Shown here: piece after piece, positions 31,501 to 38,231 of the stretch
Numbering within the stretch: position 1 is the first letter of the stretch
How the letters are laid out: each line of letters starts with the position of its first letter
Assembly (NCBI GenBank): GCA_017451695.1
Contig: JAFTNW010000043.1
Coordinates: forward strand, 1-50,820
Direction: 5' to 3'
From: Bacteroidaceae bacterium
Lineage (GTDB): Bacteria > Bacteroidota > Bacteroidia > Bacteroidales > Bacteroidaceae
Length of the DNA stretch: 50,820 nt
Made by a program: the position numbers and the translations under genes
Notes under the pieces: model-generated
The model's input: only the letters and a program-made list of their open reading frames with translations
Database searches by the model: none
What the model was told of the DNA's origin: nothing

Positions 31501-32647
31501 GGTACGCTGGTGGTACGATAACAACAACAAGGATTTTATGAATGATGGCGGTAGCCCGCTAACCTTGATTCCTGTTAAAGATGTTGATGTAGAAGAAAGC
31601 ATCATGGCAGCGGTAAGAGCAATAATAAACGGCACTGAAGAAAGCGTATTAACAACCGGCTATTATAGATTCAAATGCATCGGTGGCGGAAAATACCTCT
31701 CCTCGGAAGTTAATGCAAGCAACGGCAACCGCCTTGTGATGGATGGAAAGAACGACATCTTCTATTACAACCAATCGTCTTTACTTTCATATACACAGGG
31801 ACAATATGTAGGAATCTCTCAAACAGCAAGCATTTACAATGTAACCCTGAGCGATATAACAACATCACCGGTAACAACCGAAGTTATACCCTCTGCCGGC
31901 GTTTACTATATATCTCTTGGTGGCATGAATGATTATGGTAATGGCATAAGATATATTTATGGTAACGCCGACGAGGCTGATAGCGGCACTCAGGATGCCG
32001 GCCTCCCAACCAATGATGGTTATAAATGGGCCGTAGAGGAGATTACTGAATTGCCTGTTGAAATAGGAAAGAAAGGCTGGGCCACCATGTATGCCCCTGT
32101 GGCTTTGGAAATCCCTATCGGTGTTACAGCCTATTATATAGAAAAAGAGAACGTCAATGAAGATTATATTACACTCACAGCAATTACCGACAATGTAATA
32201 CCTGCATTAACCGGTGTTGTATTATATTCAAAAGAGGCCGTAGGGAATGGCAAGAGCTATGATTTTACAATAACAGAATCATCGGCCACTTATGATACAA
32301 ACATCCTTGAAGGCTCCACTGCAAAAGAGATTGTCTATTCAGAGGCATTTGTTCTTTCCGAATCAAACGGCCTTATCGGTTTCTATAAAGCCAAAATGAA
32401 CCTATCGGATAACAACGCCTTTTTGAATAACAGCCATAAAGCATATCTTCCAATTGCGAAGTTAACAAGTGCAGATAAGAGCAACGGATGGCATATAATC
32501 ATTGACGGGGGAAACAGCACCTCAATCGATGAGATTCATAACGATATTAATGACAACGAGATCTATGACCTGACAGGACGCAGAATAAACTCTGTTTCTC
32601 GGAAAGGAATATATATATCAAATGGTCAAAAGATATATGTTCATTAA
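28589..32647 (+). CDS. Large secreted zinc metalloprotease with repeat domains
   Basis: 1352 residues with a signal peptide (MRTITTIFAFIFLSLSNIVAQ). The catalytic domain has HELGHMFGAPH at residues 176-186, the HExxHxxGxxH zinc site of metzincins (reprolysin/M43 type), and SLMDSG as the Met-turn about ten residues on. An Ig-like adhesive part follows, then a divergent InlB-type repeat (ANTGYRFVNWTNGA) and a GEVED-like segment (FTDFDQDCIFQ). A second InlB-type repeat (SGYSFCGWYDGED), lectin-like and beta domains come next. The C-terminal IYDLTGRRI...GIYISNGQKI resembles the sorting/anchor tail of Bacteroidales secreted proteins. It probably degrades host or dietary protein. Confidence 0.85.
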   Translation: MRTITTIFAFIFLSLSNIVAQSFETANVRAASSNSIPSDNTLRYYRLAIPVTHSAYVEDLNEDYNNVLQFWRECEKFVNEMFVPLGFCFNVIEDQRLVKSDYFPNEDSESFIYTLQSNGTSNTNDLIGEDSYDVGMWVHHRGVELENSGLSAEGGVYSSIAKGSGYSKTDKWVVAHELGHMFGAPHTTTGEGSLMDSGGDDFFSYPSIKMIRELAVEKGAGSANNAIKVSNNTPVFLNESMNDVYKIPQGACMAIPVYVNDADKDILTYSAIGCSSSTVGNIIEGGVMPHFASMIPQKNNIIDYRPQFTADIFYNDFYYEQDGTNIPAMNAGSYNIAILVNDVPASMEYDYLTANPFYSNYAVWDATVQIVGGTAFNASMSPAKDSYSAGEQVTIIWGVNNDYFTEDSRLRITMSADYGKTFNHILADNVPAQDGSMVVTLPNVNVENINIDFKTATRSMRGGIIRVEEVGGVAYTLTTLSPKNGGGFNITGGGSTPESAQYIVTTRANPAEGGTAQISTGASQSSTSATVTSGTSVTLYAVANTGYRFVNWTNGANTISNEATTNVTITANSEFVANFEKENTTIGYSTPTGTTYTNNYLTSITTTGGDTNISYSAYEHPEQLLVVVPGKVQIEKGESFTMNLVANSLGAGDATIAHEDMRYNHASLFTDFDQDCIFQETAVQTWGDYPPAHNVYGNYDYVMNITHTITVPDDAPAGESHIRMIYTNAWKIFPVNGTATLDKGIVYDIIVDVIENVDISVSASEGGSVTINGESTNTKKVTKGTNITLAANSNSGYSFCGWYDGEDMVSDENPYTFTATSDIAYTAHFAQDGIFPDGTYKIHWQQNGRGYLAYHTSYPAEAKLADVTLGSYGNSHFTSTSPEVDIIWYLITADDGNRYLFHAATGKFITAGSAEAGNNAKTNVLSTTEALPIRIEENTAHSGYYVLMATVNGTDALLSSGCGTPSASGSPVRWWYDNNNKDFMNDGGSPLTLIPVKDVDVEESIMAAVRAIINGTEESVLTTGYYRFKCIGGGKYLSSEVNASNGNRLVMDGKNDIFYYNQSSLLSYTQGQYVGISQTASIYNVTLSDITTSPVTTEVIPSAGVYYISLGGMNDYGNGIRYIYGNADEADSGTQDAGLPTNDGYKWAVEEITELPVEIGKKGWATMYAPVALEIPIGVTAYYIEKENVNEDYITLTAITDNVIPALTGVVLYSKEAVGNGKSYDFTITESSATYDTNILEGSTAKEIVYSEAFVLSESNGLIGFYKAKMNLSDNNAFLNNSHKAYLPIAKLTSADKSNGWHIIIDGGNSTSIDEIHNDINDNEIYDLTGRRINSVSRKGIYISNGQKIYVH

Positions 32648-32723
32648 AGGAAAAAGCAAATGCCAAGATTCACAAGAAGTGGTAGGATTGTTGAATTTAC
32701 TCACATTGCAAGTAGTTTTATAA

Positions 32724-33578
32724 ATGAATACAATATGGATTGTTATGCCCATTCTTATTGCGCTTATGTTTCTATTAGGAACCGAGCTCAATAAAAATGC
32801 ATTTATAAATGTAGCACTCCACCCCAAGGCTGTTATTCTTGGGATGACGGGGCAGATAATAATCTTGCCCGCATTTGCGTTTGTAATTGCTTGGTTGCTT
32901 AATATGCCATCTGCCTATTTTATGGGATTGGTTCTGATAGCTTGTTGCCCGGGCGGCAGCTCCTCAAACGTGTTTTCAATGTTGGCAAAGGGCGATGTTG
33001 CCCTATCTGTTACACTCACCGCAATAAGCAGTATCATCACCCTTTTTACCCTTCCTTTGATAATGGAACTGACATCGCGGTTTGTTGCACACAATACAGA
33101 GATAACAATAGAACTACCTGTGGCAAGGCTGCTTATACAGAATATTGTACTATTGTTTGTCCCCCTATTGGCAGGTTGGCTCTTCCGCTGGAAATATCCC
33201 GGGCCGGCAGTTAAAACAGCCAATGCGCTTAACAAAATTGCTTTCCCCGCACTCATGCTGCTGGCTTTATTATTTTTTCTGCAATACACGCAGGAAATCA
33301 TAGACAACTTCGCACTCACGGGCACTGCTTGCGGCATGCTCATCGTAGCAAGTATGCTTGGCAGCTCCATATTGGCGCGCATTGGCAGGCTCACAAGTGC
33401 AATACGCCGCACCATTGTGATTGAAGTGGGAATGCAAAATGCAGCGCAAGCCATAGCCATAGCAACCTCTCCTTTTATATTCAACAGTGGCGAAATTGCT
33501 ATTCCTGCAATAATTTACGCACTGCTCATGAATGTAATTCTATTGCTTTATATCCTAAAATTCAAACAATCAAAATAA
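32724..33578 (+). CDS. BASS-family (bile acid:Na+ symporter-like) transporter
   Basis: 284 residues, eight to ten hydrophobic helices. The PGGSSSNVFSMLAKGDVALSVTLTAISSI segment (about residues 75-105) is the conserved crossover region of the bile acid:sodium symporter superfamily, and a second crossover EVGMQNAAQAIAIA lies near residue 235. Relatives of this kind carry organic anions, including pantoate in some bacteria, and not necessarily bile acids. It is 11 bases upstream of menG, so co-transcribed with it. Confidence 0.8.
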   Translation: MNTIWIVMPILIALMFLLGTELNKNAFINVALHPKAVILGMTGQIIILPAFAFVIAWLLNMPSAYFMGLVLIACCPGGSSSNVFSMLAKGDVALSVTLTAISSIITLFTLPLIMELTSRFVAHNTEITIELPVARLLIQNIVLLFVPLLAGWLFRWKYPGPAVKTANALNKIAFPALMLLALLFFLQYTQEIIDNFALTGTACGMLIVASMLGSSILARIGRLTSAIRRTIVIEVGMQNAAQAIAIATSPFIFNSGEIAIPAIIYALLMNVILLLYILKFKQSK

Positions 33579-33589
33579 GACGATATCGC

Positions 33590-34285
33590 ATGGCAAAGAA
33601 GGAGTATATAGAGAAACTTTTCGACAAGATAGCCCCCGATTACGACAAACTGAACCACATACTTTCTCTTAATATAGATAAGGGATGGCGCAAGAAGGCT
33701 GTACGCGAGATTGTGGACAGCGAAGAGCCGCTTACAATACTCGATGTAGCATGTGGCACAGGCGATTTCACTATTGAAATAGCAAAAAAGGCTGCCGAAG
33801 GAAGCTGCATCACCGGCATAGACCTGTCAGAGGGTATGATGAAGGTGGGGCGCGAAAAGATTAAGGCAGCAGGGTTGCAAGCCACATTGGAGGCCGGCGA
33901 TTGCGAGGCCCTGACCTATGCCGACAACACATTTCACCGCGTATCGGTGGGATTTGGCGTGCGCAATTTTGAGCACCTCGAGCTTGGGCTGCGTGAGATG
34001 TGTCGCGTGCTTAAACCGGGTGGCAAATTGGTAATTCTTGAACTATCCGTGCCTACAAACCCATTTATTCGTTGGTGCTACAAACTATATTTCCTGAACA
34101 TACTCCCCGCCATAGGTGGTATGGTATCGGGCAACCGTGGTGCATACGAATATCTGCCCGCCTCGGTACTGCACTTCCCTGCCCCCGACAAGTTCATAGC
34201 CATGATGCGCGAAGCCGGTTTTGCCCAAGTAAAGCACAAAGCCTTTACATTTGGTATATGCCGCATGTATGTTGGAATTAAGTAA
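33590..34285 (+). CDS. menG: Demethylmenaquinone methyltransferase
   Basis: 231 residues, normal for the UbiE/MenG family. The AdoMet site DVACGTGDFTIEIA is at residues 46-59, and the family signatures YDKLNHILSLNID (residues 18-30) and GVRNFEHLELGLREMCRVLKPGGKLVILE are present. It methylates demethylmenaquinone in the last step of menaquinone synthesis. MenA, its direct predecessor in the pathway, is encoded 9 bases downstream, which supports the menaquinone role over ubiquinone (absent from Bacteroidetes). Confidence 0.93.
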   Translation: MAKKEYIEKLFDKIAPDYDKLNHILSLNIDKGWRKKAVREIVDSEEPLTILDVACGTGDFTIEIAKKAAEGSCITGIDLSEGMMKVGREKIKAAGLQATLEAGDCEALTYADNTFHRVSVGFGVRNFEHLELGLREMCRVLKPGGKLVILELSVPTNPFIRWCYKLYFLNILPAIGGMVSGNRGAYEYLPASVLHFPAPDKFIAMMREAGFAQVKHKAFTFGICRMYVGIK

Positions 34286-34294
34286 ACAGCCTGT

Positions 34295-35170
34295 ATGATA
34301 AGGAAATGGATTGAAGCGATGCGCTTGCGCACCCTCCCTGTGAGCGTTGCAGGCGTGATTACAGGTTGCGCCTCTGCTTTGTGGCAAGGCTCCTTCCATT
34401 GGGTGCCGGCACTGCTTTGCCTTATGTTTGCCGTTTCGGCACAGATAGCATCGAATTTCGCTAACGAATACTTCGATTACAAGAACGGAATAGACCGCAA
34501 AGGGCGCGAGGGATTCCGCCGTGGAGTAACCGAGGGCGACATCACACCACGCGCAATGTTATGCGCCACCCTTATAACACTATGCATGGCAGCGATAATC
34601 GGCTGTTCATTGCTGCTTTATGGCGGTTTGTGGTTGCTCCCCGTAGGTTGCACCATCTTGCTGTTTGCCATTGCTTACAGCGCAGGCCCCTACCCCTTGT
34701 CGCACCACGGGCTTGGCGATGTGGCAGTGGTCGTATTCTTTGGCATAGTACCTGTAACACTTACCTGCCATCTGCAAACAGGGGGATGGGAAAATATAGC
34801 CACTCTGATTGCCACCTCTGTTGCCACAGGCCTCCTTGCCGCCAATGTGCTTATAGTAAACAATTACAGAGATATGGACGATGACAAAGCAGTGGGCAAG
34901 CGAACGACGGTAGTTATTTTCGGCCGCAGAACAATGGGATACGCATATTTTCTGTCAGGCATTATCGCCATGGGCATAATGATGCCCATGTGGTTTGAAT
35001 TACCTTTATGGGCCTTATCGGTGCCGTCTATATATCTTTTGGCACACGTTTTGACATGGCGCAGGCTTGTGCATAGCTGTGGTGCTGCGCTTAACCCGCT
35101 TTTAGGGCGTACGGCAGCCAATCTGCTCATCTTCGCATTGCTTTTGCTCGTTACAATTGCACTGCAATAA
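34295..35170 (+). CDS. menA: 1,4-dihydroxy-2-naphthoate polyprenyltransferase
   Basis: 291 residues, UbiA superfamily with eight to nine membrane helices. The first Asp-rich motif is ANEYFDYKNGIDRKGREG (about 50-67) and the second is NNYRDMDDDKAVGKRT (about 189-204); together they bind Mg-polyprenyl diphosphate. It attaches the isoprenoid tail to DHNA at the membrane. Co-transcribed with menG. Confidence 0.93.
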   Translation: MIRKWIEAMRLRTLPVSVAGVITGCASALWQGSFHWVPALLCLMFAVSAQIASNFANEYFDYKNGIDRKGREGFRRGVTEGDITPRAMLCATLITLCMAAIIGCSLLLYGGLWLLPVGCTILLFAIAYSAGPYPLSHHGLGDVAVVVFFGIVPVTLTCHLQTGGWENIATLIATSVATGLLAANVLIVNNYRDMDDDKAVGKRTTVVIFGRRTMGYAYFLSGIIAMGIMMPMWFELPLWALSVPSIYLLAHVLTWRRLVHSCGAALNPLLGRTAANLLIFALLLLVTIALQ

Positions 35171-35201
35171 CACCACCCTATTCAATAAAAATATCACAAC
35201 T

Positions 35202-35235
35202 TTTGCAAGAGCATAAACTGTTTTAATTATCTTTA
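35202..35235 (+). promoter_or_regulatory. Probable promoter for panE
   Basis: TTTG (35202-35205) and TATCTTTA (35228-35235), one mismatch to TAnnTTTG, with a rather long 22-base spacer. The ATG follows 22 bases after the -7 box. Confidence 0.5.
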
Positions 35236-35257
35236 CATCGATAACAAAAATACTATT

Positions 35258-36262
35258 ATGAGAGCAGCAATATACGGCGCCGGTTCTTTGGGAACAATAT
35301 TAGGCGCATACATCACAAAAAACGGAGGAAAGATAGAACTGATAAACCGCAATAAGGAGCATATTGAGGCGTTGCAGAAAAAAGGTGCCAAAGTAATCGG
35401 TACCGTGGAATTTTCACAACCCGTGAAAGCATACACACCGGCCGAAATGTCGGGTGTGTATGATATAATATTTCTCATGACCAAGCAACAACAGAACAGC
35501 GAGGTTGTGAACTATATTAAAGAGTACCTGGCACCCGATGGCGTTATAGTTACACTGCAAAACGGAATCCCCGAGATTGAGATAGGCGAGATTGTGGGCG
35601 AAGAACGCGTACTTGGTTGCACCGTGGCATGGGGTGCCACAATGAAAGAGGCAGGAGTGTGCGAGCTCACCAGCGCGCCCGACTCACTCACCTTCTCACT
35701 TGGTTCTCTGCAACCTGTTCCCAACCCGCATATAAACGAGGTGAAGGCATTGCTTGAGCTTATGGGGCCCGTGGATATTGATAAAAATTTCATAGGCTCG
35801 CGTTGGAGCAAATTACTTATAAATTCGGCCTTCTCGGGCATGAGTGCCGTGCTCGGTTCAACCTTTGGCGAGGCTGCCGGCAACAAGGCTTCGCGCCGCA
35901 TAGTGCAGGCCATCATTAAAGAGTGCATAGATGTATGTGCCGCAGGCAACATAAAAATAGAGCCGGTACAAGGAAAGGATATTGTTAAACTGCTCGATTA
36001 CAGCAACTGCATAAAAAAGGCCTTTTCATTCTTCATCATCCCTATTGCCATACGCAAACACGCCAAGCTGAAGGCAAGCATGCTGCAAGACATTGAAAAA
36101 GGGAAAAAGACCGAGGTGGATGCCATAAACGGCGTTGTGAGCAAATATGGGCGCAAGGTTGGTGTCCCTACCCCAATGAACGACATGGTTGTGGATATCG
36201 TACACCGCATAGAGAATGGCGAACTGTCGGCTTCGTTCGAAAATCTCCGCCTCTTCAACTAA
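35258..36262 (+). CDS. panE: 2-dehydropantoate 2-reductase family protein
   Basis: 334 residues. The N-terminal Rossmann fold opens with AIYGAGSLGTILGAY (NADPH-binding GxGxxG, residues 4-18). The C-terminal helical domain has SRWSKLLINSAFSGMSAVLG, with the Lys and Asn used by ketopantoate reductases, and ends PTPMNDMVVDIVHRIE. It would reduce ketopantoate to pantoate for coenzyme A synthesis. The family also includes paralogues with other substrates, so the symbol is probable and not certain. Confidence 0.8.
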   Translation: MRAAIYGAGSLGTILGAYITKNGGKIELINRNKEHIEALQKKGAKVIGTVEFSQPVKAYTPAEMSGVYDIIFLMTKQQQNSEVVNYIKEYLAPDGVIVTLQNGIPEIEIGEIVGEERVLGCTVAWGATMKEAGVCELTSAPDSLTFSLGSLQPVPNPHINEVKALLELMGPVDIDKNFIGSRWSKLLINSAFSGMSAVLGSTFGEAAGNKASRRIVQAIIKECIDVCAAGNIKIEPVQGKDIVKLLDYSNCIKKAFSFFIIPIAIRKHAKLKASMLQDIEKGKKTEVDAINGVVSKYGRKVGVPTPMNDMVVDIVHRIENGELSASFENLRLFN

Positions 36263-36291
36263 AACAGTGCATAATGCTCAGTAGCAATCGC

Positions 36292-36906
36292 ATGAAAGCA
36301 ATACGTATCATATATGCCCTGCTCCCCTTTCTGTTGCTCGCCTGCATGCCATCGGGAACCAGGAACAAAACTACGGCAATACCATACGACAGCCTGCGCA
36401 ATGGCGACATAGTCTTTAGACGCGGTTGCAGCTACACAAGCTACATTGTACTTGCCAATGACGACAGCCACGATTACAGCCACATAGGCATTGTTCAAAA
36501 GAGCGACAGTGGCTGGTGTGTAATCCATGCTGTTAATGACGAGCGCGCCCACCCTGCCGATTTCGACCGAGTTAAAATCGACAAGATAGAGGATTTTTTC
36601 TCTCCTGCGCGTGCCACAATGGGAGAAATCATGCATAGTTGGCTGAACGACAGCCTTGCTAACATCGTATCGCAACAAGCCTTGCAGTTGCTTAACGACA
36701 GCGTGCGGTTCGATGCCTCATTCAACACCGACGACCACAGCGAGCTCTATTGCACCGAGTTTATATACTTTTTATACAAAAATATAGGCGAGGATATAAC
36801 AGAGGGACGCCGCACACCTGTGGGCATATTCTGTTTCCCCGAGGAGATAATATTCCCAAGCGACATTCATGAAAATAAAAAGTTAAAAAGTTTTTGCAAA
36901 TTCTAA
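36292..36906 (+). CDS. YiiX/YebB-like NlpC/P60-fold lipoprotein hydrolase
   Basis: The start at 36292 (MKAIRIIYALLPFLLLACMPSG) gives a clean lipoprotein signal with LLAC lipobox; 36274 is an alternative 18 bases upstream. The body has LRNGDIVFRRG, a His in HDYSHIGIVQ and a Cys in ELYCTEFIYFLY. This is the arrangement of permuted papain-like YiiX enzymes (catalytic Cys late, His early). Likely a periplasmic or outer-membrane-anchored amidase or peptidase acting on cell wall or lipid-linked substrates. It lies 29 bases after panE. Confidence 0.75.
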   Translation: MKAIRIIYALLPFLLLACMPSGTRNKTTAIPYDSLRNGDIVFRRGCSYTSYIVLANDDSHDYSHIGIVQKSDSGWCVIHAVNDERAHPADFDRVKIDKIEDFFSPARATMGEIMHSWLNDSLANIVSQQALQLLNDSVRFDASFNTDDHSELYCTEFIYFLYKNIGEDITEGRRTPVGIFCFPEEIIFPSDIHENKKLKSFCKF

Positions 36907-36984
36907 AAATTTAGTTTCATTTGCAAAAGCTACACAAGCAAAAAACTATAAACCATTATTACTAACCAATTAAATTGAAAGACC

Positions 36985-37377
36985 ATGAAAAGAATTGCAT
37001 TTATCATTGCCACAGTTGTTCTTATTGGTATGAGTTTTACAAGCTGCTCAAAACCCGTTACACCCGCAAGCCTCACAGCTGACTGCATCGAGTATATTCA
37101 AGACGGCGATTATGCAGCCTATGTAAACACTTTTGATGCAACAGACGAAGAGAAAGCCGAATTGCAGGAGATGTTTGAGCAGAAAGGTAAAGCACTTATA
37201 GAAAAGAATAAAGGTATAGCATCGTATGAGATTATCGAGGAGAAGATAAGCGAAGATGGCATGAGCGCTGTTGTAAAGGCCAAAATCACCTATGGCAACG
37301 GCGAGGTTGATGATAGCAACAAGTTCAATTTCGTTAAAGTGAATGACGAGTGGAAACAGGCTCCTTTGAAAAAATAA
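36985..37377 (+). CDS. Small lipoprotein, DUF4878-like
   Basis: 130 residues with a lipoprotein signal (MKRIAFIIATVVLIGMSFTSC, lipobox ending at Cys21). The mature part is a single small alpha/beta domain of the cystatin/NTF2-like kind (ADCIEYIQDGDYAAYVNTFDATDEEKAEL... VVKAKITYGNGEVDDSNKFNFVKVNDEWKQ) that matches the DUF4878 pattern common in Bacteroidales. Exported and membrane-anchored; function unknown. A long palindromic terminator follows. Confidence 0.75.
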   Translation: MKRIAFIIATVVLIGMSFTSCSKPVTPASLTADCIEYIQDGDYAAYVNTFDATDEEKAELQEMFEQKGKALIEKNKGIASYEIIEEKISEDGMSAVVKAKITYGNGEVDDSNKFNFVKVNDEWKQAPLKK

Positions 37378-37388
37378 GCAAACCATAG

Positions 37389-37432
37389 AGCAACAAAAAA
37401 TGGCACTCCGCGGAGTGCCATTTTTTGTTGCT
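37389..37432. terminator. 44-base perfect palindrome, bidirectional terminator
   Basis: A perfect inverted repeat centred between 37410 and 37411 (core GGCACTCCGCGGAGTGCC flanked by six As and six Ts). The A/T runs make it an intrinsic terminator on both strands. It lies between the convergent lipoprotein and RyR-domain genes. Confidence 0.85.
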
Positions 37433-37451
37433 ATAAAGTGCCACGTTTGGC

Positions 37452-37739
37452 TCATTTACTTATCTTGAATCCCAAGCTTACTATAAGTTTAAGGGTTTCC
37501 ATTGCGGTATTACGGTCATAATCCTTTTCCACCTCGGATAACTCCTCGTAGGGAATGAGACAGGGGTGCGTCTTTAATTCATCATTGCGACAAGGGCCAC
37601 ACACCCACCCCTCTCTAATGCGGTTTTGCGCCCACACCTCATGAACATTCTTTGCCACATGCTCTACCAATTCATTCAGTTCGTCGGGCAGTTTTACATC
37701 ATTGAGCTCGGCCGGTTTGGGTATATAAATCCCGTTCAT
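37452..37739 (-). CDS. RyR-domain protein (95 aa)
   Basis: A single ryanodine-receptor-type (RyR) repeat domain fills the protein: helices AKNVHEVWAQNRIREGWVCGP, then HPCLIPYEELSEVEKDYDRNTAMETLKLIVSLGFKI. The H-x-x-W, GW-x-x-GP, LIPYEEL and YDR residues are the family's conserved positions. In bacteria this domain is thought to bind a small ligand, but no bacterial ligand is established to my knowledge. It is the third gene of a leftward set with another RyR protein and a channel-like protein. Confidence 0.85.
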   Translation of the reverse strand: MNGIYIPKPAELNDVKLPDELNELVEHVAKNVHEVWAQNRIREGWVCGPCRNDELKTHPCLIPYEELSEVEKDYDRNTAMETLKLIVSLGFKISK

Positions 37740-37768
37740 GATTTATAAATTTAATATTGGTTTATTGA

Positions 37769-38206
37769 CTATTTGTTTTCCCAATCGATTTTCTGTTCAA
37801 GACCACATACGTCGCAGAAAATCTGGTGCTCATATATAGGATTGCCACACCTTCTGCAAACATACTGTTGCTTGGCATTTTTAATTCTTTCTTTTAATAT
37901 CCTGTATAGGTCTGTATCTTCGCGCTTTATAATATCATACCCAAGTTTTTTCATCAATTTAAGGGTTTTCATTGCCATATTGCGGTCAATTTCCTTTTCA
38001 CTCTCGGGTAATTCGGAATATGGCACCATGCATGGGGTCTCTTTGTCATCGTCGTTGCGCACCGGCCCGTAGGACCAACCTTGCGCCATTCTGTCAACAG
38101 CCCACACATCGTGTGCATTCTCGGCAATAGCCTCGCGTAACTCGGTCAGGTCATCGGTAAGTACTACATCGGACAAGTCAATGGGTTTTGGATTGTAGTT
38201 TTTCAT
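37769..38206 (-). CDS. RyR-domain protein with C-terminal zinc ribbon (145 aa)
   Basis: The ATG at 38204-38206 (MKNYNPKPIDLSDVVLTDDL) is chosen because it matches the start of the neighbouring RyR protein; the longer frame overlaps the channel gene. The RyR domain covers residues 10-90 (AENAHDVWAVDRMAQGWSYGPVRND..., MVPYSELPESEKEIDRNMAMKTLKLMKKLGYDI). The C-terminus adds CRRCGNPIYEHQIFCDVCG, a zinc ribbon with two CxxC pairs. It is a paralogue of the 95-aa gene downstream, with a 29-base gap. Confidence 0.85.
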   Translation of the reverse strand: MKNYNPKPIDLSDVVLTDDLTELREAIAENAHDVWAVDRMAQGWSYGPVRNDDDKETPCMVPYSELPESEKEIDRNMAMKTLKLMKKLGYDIIKREDTDLYRILKERIKNAKQQYVCRRCGNPIYEHQIFCDVCGLEQKIDWENK

Positions 38207-38231
38207 ATTATCTGTTATTAAAGTTATGTTA